From Rhodospirillaceae bacterium (GTDB lineage: Bacteria; Pseudomonadota; Alphaproteobacteria; CADEGL01): a stretch of DNA of 11,002 nt. Location: NCBI GenBank assembly GCA_018699755.1, contig JABIRQ010000207.1, forward strand, positions 1 through 11,002, read 5' to 3'. The stretch's first letter is position 1. Each line of letters begins with the position of its first letter. Below, in pieces: positions 7,256 through 11,002 of this stretch. A program made the position numbers and the translations under genes. Under the pieces are notes generated by a model. That model saw nothing but the letters and a program-made list of their open reading frames with translations, was not told the DNA's origin and did no database searches.

Positions 7256-7987
7256 TCAGTGCTCGCCCTCTCCAAAGGTATGCAGTGCGGCGATATCGGA
7301 AATCGAAACCTCGTGGCCCGCGACTTTGACACCGACTGCGCCCAGCTTCCGGAAAGCGCGCGACAAGGTCTCCGGCTGCATCCCGAGGCGCCCGGCGATC
7401 AGCGTCTTGTCGAAGGGCAGTTGGATGCGCGTCGAACCCGTCCGCGCCGCACACAGCCGTACGAGGAACGCGGCGAGGCGTTCGGTGGTCGATTTTGCGG
7501 CGAGATCCTCGACCTGACCGACCAGCCCGTGCAGGTGCATGCTCATCGCGTCCATCAGGTTCATGGTGAGGGCCTTGTCGCGCTCGACCGCGGCCATGAA
7601 CATGCGGTTCGGAACGGTCAGCAAACGAGCATCCGTCGCGGCCGCAGCGCTGACTGGATAGCTTTTCAGGCGCGCCATCGCCGCTTCGGCGAAGCTTTCG
7701 CCGCGGGTAAAGACGGCGATCACGCTTTCCTGCCCGTCCAGGGTTTCCCGGAACAGCTTCACCCAGCCTTCGAGAACGACATAGAAACGTTCGGCCGGTT
7801 GGCCATGGATGAACAGGACGGTGTTGCGCGCAACGCGCTGCACCGAGGCTTCCGATAAGGCCTCGGCCACCGTCTTTTCGGGAAGGCCGCGAAAGAGTGG
7901 CAGCATACGCAGAAGCGACCACTCCTCGACATCGAGGCCGGGGACTCGTCGGACCTCAGGGGTGCCCGCATCGCCGTATCTCGCCAC
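7256..7987 (-). CDS. Crp/Fnr-family transcriptional regulator without Fe-S cysteines (Dnr-like)
   Basis: The 243-residue protein has a cyclic-nucleotide-binding-type beta-roll (about 25-135), a long dimerisation helix (about 135-165) and a C-terminal winged helix-turn-helix (about 165-240). The recognition helix QPETLSRAFRKL contains E206, S209 and R210, the residues FNR uses to read TTGAT-N4-ATCAA, and two perfect boxes of that sequence lie on either side of this gene. The only cysteine is C179, so it cannot carry the FNR [4Fe-4S] cluster. This points to the Dnr/NnrR/FixK-like branches, in which the signal is nitric oxide via haem or abundance control. Which one applies cannot be decided from sequence. 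The GTG at 7985-7987 is the first in-frame start after a TGA and is preceded by GAGGA with good spacing. The gene is transcribed from its own TATAAT and follows the cytochrome c gene after 87 bp. Confidence 0.88.
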   Translation of the reverse strand: MARYGDAGTPEVRRVPGLDVEEWSLLRMLPLFRGLPEKTVAEALSEASVQRVARNTVLFIHGQPAERFYVVLEGWVKLFRETLDGQESVIAVFTRGESFAEAAMARLKSYPVSAAAATDARLLTVPNRMFMAAVERDKALTMNLMDAMSMHLHGLVGQVEDLAAKSTTERLAAFLVRLCAARTGSTRIQLPFDKTLIAGRLGMQPETLSRAFRKLGAVGVKVAGHEVSISDIAALHTFGEGEH

Positions 7988-7997
7988 AGTTCATCCT

Positions 7998-8022
7998 CGC
8001 CTGCGCGCATTGTGCGCAGGCG
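7998..8022. repeat. 9-bp inverted repeat in the leader of the Crp/Fnr gene
   Basis: CGCCTGCGC at 7998-8006 and its exact complement GCGCAGGCG at 8014-8022 flank a seven-base centre. On the minus strand the repeat covers the predicted transcript start (about 8018-8020) and ends directly against the GAGGA ribosome binding site of the regulator gene. It could be an operator for repression or a 5' hairpin in the mRNA. No T-run follows, so it is an unlikely terminator for the cytochrome c gene. Confidence 0.6.
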
Positions 8023-8024
8023 GG

Positions 8025-8030
8025 ATTATA
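8025..8030 (-). promoter_or_regulatory. Perfect -10 element (TATAAT) of the Crp/Fnr gene
   Basis: On the minus strand this reads TATAAT, an exact match to the sigma-70 -10 consensus, 37 bp upstream of the GTG start of the regulator. No acceptable -35 hexamer is found at 16-18 bp spacing, and there is no TG extension, so the promoter probably needs an activator. The 14-bp palindrome at 8055-8068 is centred about -42 to -44 from the expected start and is the obvious candidate site. Confidence 0.65.
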
Positions 8031-8054
8031 GCGAAGACGCCGGCTGGACCTATC

Positions 8055-8068
8055 CCCCTGTGTAGGGG
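8055..8068. promoter_or_regulatory. 5-4-5 palindrome CCCCT-GTGT-AGGGG upstream of the regulator promoter
   Basis: CCCCT at 8055-8059 and AGGGG at 8064-8068 are exact complements around a four-base centre, the same geometry as an FNR-type box but with a different half-site. The centre (8061.5) lies about 43 bp from the start predicted by the TATAAT at 8025-8030, close to the -41.5 activating position. It also sits just after the cytochrome c stop codon, so a short RNA hairpin (5-bp stem, four-base loop) acting as a weak terminator is the alternative. I do not recognise the half-site as that of any regulator I can name. Confidence 0.4.
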
Positions 8069-8074
8069 TCTCGG

Positions 8075-8458
8075 TTATTGTGCGGTCGCCTCCTTGAGAT
8101 AGGCGATCAGGTTCACCCGATCCTTCTCCTTCTTGAGGCCGGCGAAAGTCATCTTGTTGCCGGGGATGAAGTCCTTGGGCTTGACCATGTACTCGTCGAT
8201 CGTGGCATCGTCCCAGACGACCCCGGATTCCTTCATCGCATCCGAATATTTGAAGCCTTCGACGGAGCCGGCGGTGCGGCCGAAAATGCCGGCCAGACTC
8301 GGGCCGACTTTGTTCTTGCCCGCTTCGAGGGCATGGCAGGCCTTGCATTTGCGGAAGACCTTCTCGCCTTTGGCGGGGTCGCCCTCCGCCCCGTAGGCAA
8401 GGCCGCTCGCCAAGGTGAGCACGGCAACCGCCGCGAAGATGGACCGGATAATTGTCAT
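8075..8458 (-). CDS. Periplasmic class I c-type cytochrome (c2/c550-like)
   Basis: This 127-residue monohaem cytochrome is an electron shuttle in the periplasm. A Sec signal peptide (MTIIRSIFAAVAVLTLASGLAYGA, cleavage about residue 23-25) is followed by the mature start GDPAKGEKVFRKCKACH. The haem motif is C38-K-A-C41-H42, and the distal ligand is M103 in PGNKMTF. KVGPSL and the C-terminal helix DRVNLIAYLKEA are typical of the cytochrome c2 family. The ATG at 8456-8458 is preceded by AGGAA with a five-base gap. A perfect FNR-type box 77-90 bp upstream of the start codon suggests expression in low oxygen or during denitrification. Plausible partners in such organisms are a bc1 complex, a cbb3 oxidase, a nitrite or nitric oxide reductase, or a photosynthetic reaction centre; none of these is visible here. 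Confidence 0.93.
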   Translation of the reverse strand: MTIIRSIFAAVAVLTLASGLAYGAEGDPAKGEKVFRKCKACHALEAGKNKVGPSLAGIFGRTAGSVEGFKYSDAMKESGVVWDDATIDEYMVKPKDFIPGNKMTFAGLKKEKDRVNLIAYLKEATAQ

Positions 8459-8534
8459 GGCTGTTCCTATTCGTTTTGCTTCGTCGCTTGGATCACGGCA
8501 CCCGAAGAGTTAGCGTCGGGCCGAACCGTGCGCC

Positions 8535-8548
8535 TTGATCTTCATCAA
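8535..8548 (-). promoter_or_regulatory. FNR-type box upstream of the cytochrome c gene
   Basis: TTGAT-CTTC-ATCAA is a perfect match to the FNR/Dnr/FixK consensus. Placed at -41.5 it predicts a start near 8500 and a 42-base leader for the cytochrome c gene; the -10 at that spot (TAACTC) is weak, as expected for an activator-dependent promoter. The right half-site overlaps the stop codon of the hemerythrin gene (8545-8547), so this regulatory site is built into the end of the preceding coding region. Box and recognition helix of the neighbouring regulator fit each other. Confidence 0.8.
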
Positions 8549-8961
8549 ACATGAGCATGACCCCGTTCATCGAGGAAACGATGCAGCGGCGCATCGAGAT
8601 CGCGGAAATGACCGACGAACCAAGTATGGAGCCGGTCGCTCAGCACTTCCCCGAGATCGGCGAAACCGCCAGCCTCGTATTCGTCCATGATGTCGCGCAA
8701 TTCGTCCAGCAGGGCCTCGTGGCTCTCCTTATGGGCCGGAAAGCCGTCGTAGCGCAATTCGCGCATGTATTTTTCCTCGAGGGCGAAATGGGCGGCGATC
8801 TGGCTATAGATCTCGCCGAGGAATCCCTCGACCGCGTCGGCGGAGGAGTCGCGCTGAAGCAATTCATACAAGGCGTTGATCAGCTCGATCATTTCCCTGT
8901 GTTCGTGATCGACCGCTTCGATGCCGATCGCGTAGCTGTCTCGCCATTCGATCAGAGGCAT
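8545..8961 (-). CDS. Bacteriohemerythrin (non-haem di-iron O2/NO-binding protein)
   Basis: The 138-residue single-domain protein is a four-helix bundle that binds a di-iron centre and reversibly binds O2 or reacts with NO; it is cytoplasmic (no signal peptide). All seven ligands are present: H21 in VDHEHRE, H58 and E62 in HFALEE, H77 and H81 in HKESH, and H118 and D123 in HFRDLD. Length is normal for the family. The ATG at 8959-8961 was chosen because GGAGAG precedes it and because homologues start MxxIxW (here MPLIEW); the same frame is open far upstream but there has no similarity. It follows the 167-residue membrane protein by 26 bp, so it is probably the third gene of the operon that begins with the cytochrome b fusion. 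That suggests delivery or scavenging of O2/NO for, or protection of, the iron-sulfur membrane protein (inference). Confidence 0.93.
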   Translation of the reverse strand: MPLIEWRDSYAIGIEAVDHEHREMIELINALYELLQRDSSADAVEGFLGEIYSQIAAHFALEEKYMRELRYDGFPAHKESHEALLDELRDIMDEYEAGGFADLGEVLSDRLHTWFVGHFRDLDAPLHRFLDERGHAHV

Positions 8962-8987
8962 ACCGGACTCTCCACGCGCATGATCGA

Positions 8988-9491
8988 TCACTCGAATATG
9001 AAGCCGCCGCGCTCGGCGCGGAAGTCGATGACGAAATTCTGCAGGGGTCGCAGTTCCAGTTCGCGCACCGCTTCGTAGTCGAAACCCTCCGTGCGTGCTG
9101 TGTCGCGCAGGCGGACCCGGACGCGGTGCGGGCCAGGCGGCACGACGAACTGAGTATAGACACGCGACTGCCCGTCTCCGGACAGGCCCGCCGGCGGCAA
9201 GGAGGCCGAATAGAGTACATCGCCGTCGATGGTCAACTCGACAACCACCGGCACCCGCTCGCGCGGGCAATCGAGCGGACGCCTCATATTGGGCGGCAGC
9301 GCAGCGATTTCCTCGGCCGAGAGCCGGCGGCATTCGCTGATTGGCGCGCCGCCATGGCTGAAGCTGAGCTTGATGAGGGCGCGATCGGCCGGCAGGTGGG
9401 TGTAGGCAGGCGAATTCGAGAAATAGCCGATGACCGCGGCGAAGAGCGCGTAGACGGCGATCTGTCCGAGATAGCGCGCGATTCTAGTCAT
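8988..9491 (-). CDS. Membrane-anchored protein of unknown function (167 aa)
   Basis: I do not recognise a named family. The product begins MTRIARYLGQ, then one hydrophobic helix (about 11-25, IAVYALFAAVIGYF). The rest is soluble and beta-rich with two cysteines (C54, C75), a proline-rich hairpin (VVPPGPHRVRVRLRD, 117-130) and the ending NFVIDFRAERGGFIFE. An N-in topology would place the domain in the periplasm. The ATG at 9489-9491 overlaps the cytochrome b fusion stop codon by eight bases (ATGACTAG), which implies translational coupling; an ATG further upstream at 9515 lacks a ribosome binding site and would lengthen the overlap. It sits between the cytochrome b/ferredoxin fusion and hemerythrin, so it may be a subunit, assembly factor or periplasmic sensor of that membrane complex. 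It has no haem or Fe-S motif. Confidence 0.78.
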   Translation of the reverse strand: MTRIARYLGQIAVYALFAAVIGYFSNSPAYTHLPADRALIKLSFSHGGAPISECRRLSAEEIAALPPNMRRPLDCPRERVPVVVELTIDGDVLYSASLPPAGLSGDGQSRVYTQFVVPPGPHRVRVRLRDTARTEGFDYEAVRELELRPLQNFVIDFRAERGGFIFE

Positions 9492-11002
9492 CCGCGGCGG
9501 CCTTTGCGTCGGCATCTTGGGTGATCGTCTCGCCGAATTGTTCGATGGCGCGATCCAGTTTTCCGGCCTCGCGCGGCGCGGCCCAGATCATTCGCAGGCG
9601 ATCGCGCGGCACGCGATCGCGCAGATGGGGGTCGCGGGTTCCCGCGATCCGTTGCTCTGTCCAGGCCTGTCCGTGGCGATTGTGGCAGGATCCCTCGGCG
9701 CAGCCGGCGATCACGACGCCGTCGGCCAAGCCACGGCTCAAGGCGTAGTCGATGAAGGACGGCGGCACGGCGCCGGAGCAGGGAACGCGAACGGTGCCCT
9801 CGGCCTCGCCGTGTCGCCGGCCGGCGCCGTGAGCGCAGGCGAAGACAAGGATGCGCCGGCCGGCCGGTTTTCCGGCAATCGCTTCCGCCGCCCGCTGGGT
9901 GCGGTCGCGCAAGATCGCGACGTCGTCGTCGGCCCGGTCGATCGCCGTGGCCAGCGCCCCCACCCGGCGAAACGGCGTCGTGATGGGGCAGGCCGCGACG
10001 CAGATACCGCAGCGCGTGCACAGAGACGTATCGACCACCGCCTCTTCATCGAAAGGCCGCCCGTCGGATCGGGGCCGCATGATGATGGCGGTATAGGGGC
10101 AATCCTCGGCGCAGCGGGTGCAGCCGTTGCACAGGCTGAGGTCGACCGCCGCCGGTGCCCCGAGCCGCAATGGCGGCAGCCAGGGCAGGGCCATCAGCAG
10201 CACGGTGGAGGCCCCGACCAGCGCCCACACCGCGCCGGCCGACCATTGGTCGAGCAGGGGGTAGAGGGCGAGATAGAACCAGTCGAGCCGAACCGTGCCC
10301 GGCACCAGGTCCATCGAGACCGGTCCCTGGCTGAGCGCCGGCTTGACGAGGGAGAGAGCGACCATGGCGATCAGGCTGCCGATGACGAGCCGACGGGGTG
10401 GGGTGATGACGGGCCGGCTGACCCGCTGGAGGTGAATCCACAGGACGAGCAGCAGGAACAGAGGCACGGCGATGTGCAGAAAGACCAGCAACGTAAAGAA
10501 CCGGTCGCTCAAGCTGGTTTCCGTCAGGAAGTTCCGCGCGATCGGCTCGCCGAAGATGGGCAGCCAATCGAGCCATTCGGAGCTTGCGATGGCGATGTAC
10601 TGGGCCAGTTGGTCCCAGACCAGCCAATAGCCGGTGACACCCGCGGCATAGACGAACAGGAGGATCGGCAACCCGGTCAGCCAACTGAACCAGCGCGGCC
10701 CCCGGTAGCGGTCGAGGGAGAACTCGCGGAGCAGATGGAGCAGCATCGCCAGCACCAGCCCATCCGAGGCATAGCGATGCAGGCTGCGCATCACCCCGCC
10801 CAGATACCATTGGCCATGGGTCAGTTCCTCGACGGAGCTGTAGGCCCCGGTGACGCTGGTATCGAAGAAGATATAGAGATAGATGCCGCTGATCAGCACG
10901 ACCCAGAGGAACAGGAAGCCCAGCGCCCCCAGATTGTGCAGCGGGTTCGAATCCGAGCCGAAGGCCCGGTCGAGCAGACTCTCCGCTCGACCGAAGCCGG
11001 CG
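9484..11002 (-). CDS. Cytochrome b / two-[4Fe-4S] ferredoxin / MvhD(FlpD)-like fusion, 5' end outside window
   Basis: 505 residues are visible; the N-terminus lies beyond the edge but the cytochrome b opening (NPLHNLGALGF) is present, so little is missing. Order in visible numbering: a diheme cytochrome b N-terminal domain with helices at about 23-46, 74-94, 104-128 and 167-191 and haem ligands H75/H89 and H176/H190 (13 residues between each pair); two more helices at about 205-219 and 253-275; two [4Fe-4S] motifs (C291, C294, C297, C301 and C328, C331, C334, C338); then a domain like the MvhD/FlpD delta subunit of hydrogenase and heterodisulfide reductase, with VPCSG (C408) and GCxxxxC (C434, C439). 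The usual CxxC at its start is reduced to one cysteine (C389, FACAH). The likely role is electron transfer between a cytoplasmic carrier and the quinone pool; direction and partner are unknown. It heads an operon with the 167-residue protein and hemerythrin. Confidence 0.87.
   Translation of the reverse strand, partial: AGFGRAESLLDRAFGSDSNPLHNLGALGFLFLWVVLISGIYLYIFFDTSVTGAYSSVEELTHGQWYLGGVMRSLHRYASDGLVLAMLLHLLREFSLDRYRGPRWFSWLTGLPILLFVYAAGVTGYWLVWDQLAQYIAIASSEWLDWLPIFGEPIARNFLTETSLSDRFFTLLVFLHIAVPLFLLLVLWIHLQRVSRPVITPPRRLVIGSLIAMVALSLVKPALSQGPVSMDLVPGTVRLDWFYLALYPLLDQWSAGAVWALVGASTVLLMALPWLPPLRLGAPAAVDLSLCNGCTRCAEDCPYTAIIMRPRSDGRPFDEEAVVDTSLCTRCGICVAACPITTPFRRVGALATAIDRADDDVAILRDRTQRAAEAIAGKPAGRRILVFACAHGAGRRHGEAEGTVRVPCSGAVPPSFIDYALSRGLADGVVIAGCAEGSCHNRHGQAWTEQRIAGTRDPHLRDRVPRDRLRMIWAAPREAGKLDRAIEQFGETITQDADAKAAADD

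Noticed and set aside
8494..8530. Imperfect inverted repeat (CACGG...CCGTG with inner CCCGA-N10-TCGGG) in the cytochrome c leader region
   Set aside because: Arms are only five bases and their spacing is asymmetric. It is noted as possible leader structure but not supported well enough to call.
8981..8990. TGATCGATCA palindrome, considered as an FNR-type site
   Set aside because: The half-sites TGAT and ATCA are separated by two bases rather than four, and it sits over the stop codon of the 167-residue gene without a promoter nearby.
8962..9333. N-terminal extension of the hemerythrin reading frame
   Set aside because: It runs across the 167-residue gene in another frame and has no similarity to hemerythrin. 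The start at 8961 has its own ribosome binding site.
1..11002. Mobile elements, CRISPR arrays, tRNA or rRNA genes
   Set aside because: No transposase-like product, terminal repeats, regularly spaced repeats or cloverleaf-like sequence was seen by eye. Composition is even across the window.

Overview
The window is GC-rich, densely coded DNA that reads like a chromosome segment of an alphaproteobacterium, most likely a Rhodospirillales-type organism (lineage inferred). The clues are the imuA-imuB-dnaE2 order with an alphaproteobacterial-style LexA site (GAAC-N7-GAAT), a c2/c550-type cytochrome, a Dnr/FNR-type regulator and two perfect TTGAT-N4-ATCAA boxes. I see no transposase, phage gene, tRNA, rRNA or CRISPR array.

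Left part, plus strand (1-6116). The C-terminal tail of an unrecognised gene (1-101) is followed by a short spacer with an SOS promoter, then imuA (246-926), imuB (829-2370) and dnaE2 (2382-5687). These three are tightly packed and form the DNA-damage-inducible mutasome: DnaE2 is the error-prone polymerase, ImuB a catalytically dead Y-family adaptor and ImuA a RecA-like accessory protein. A -35/-10 pair and the LexA box place the predicted transcript start on, or within a base or two of, the imuA ATG, so the message is probably leaderless. About 200 bp after dnaE2 there is a 74-residue basic protein of unknown function (5892-6116) with an excellent ribosome binding site.

Right part, minus strand (11002 down to 6150). 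Read in transcription order this is a redox and anaerobiosis region. It begins with a membrane protein fusing cytochrome b, two [4Fe-4S] clusters and an MvhD/FlpD-like domain (cut by the window edge). Next come a translationally coupled single-TM protein of 167 residues, a bacteriohemerythrin with all seven iron ligands, a periplasmic class I cytochrome c, a cysteine-poor Crp/Fnr regulator, and a TrpD2/YbiB-type protein. Perfect FNR-type boxes precede the cytochrome c gene (8535-8548) and the TrpD2/YbiB-type gene (7232-7245). The regulator between these two genes keeps the E-x-x-S-R recognition-helix residues expected to read such boxes, so a local regulatory circuit is likely.

The two halves converge near 6117-6149. 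The items most worth a second look are the cytochrome b/ferredoxin/MvhD fusion with its coupled membrane protein and hemerythrin, the FNR-box-controlled TrpD2/YbiB-family gene beside an SOS cassette (E. coli ybiB is LexA-regulated), and a 5-4-5 palindrome of unfamiliar sequence (CCCCT-GTGT-AGGGG) placed like an activator site upstream of the regulator's perfect TATAAT.
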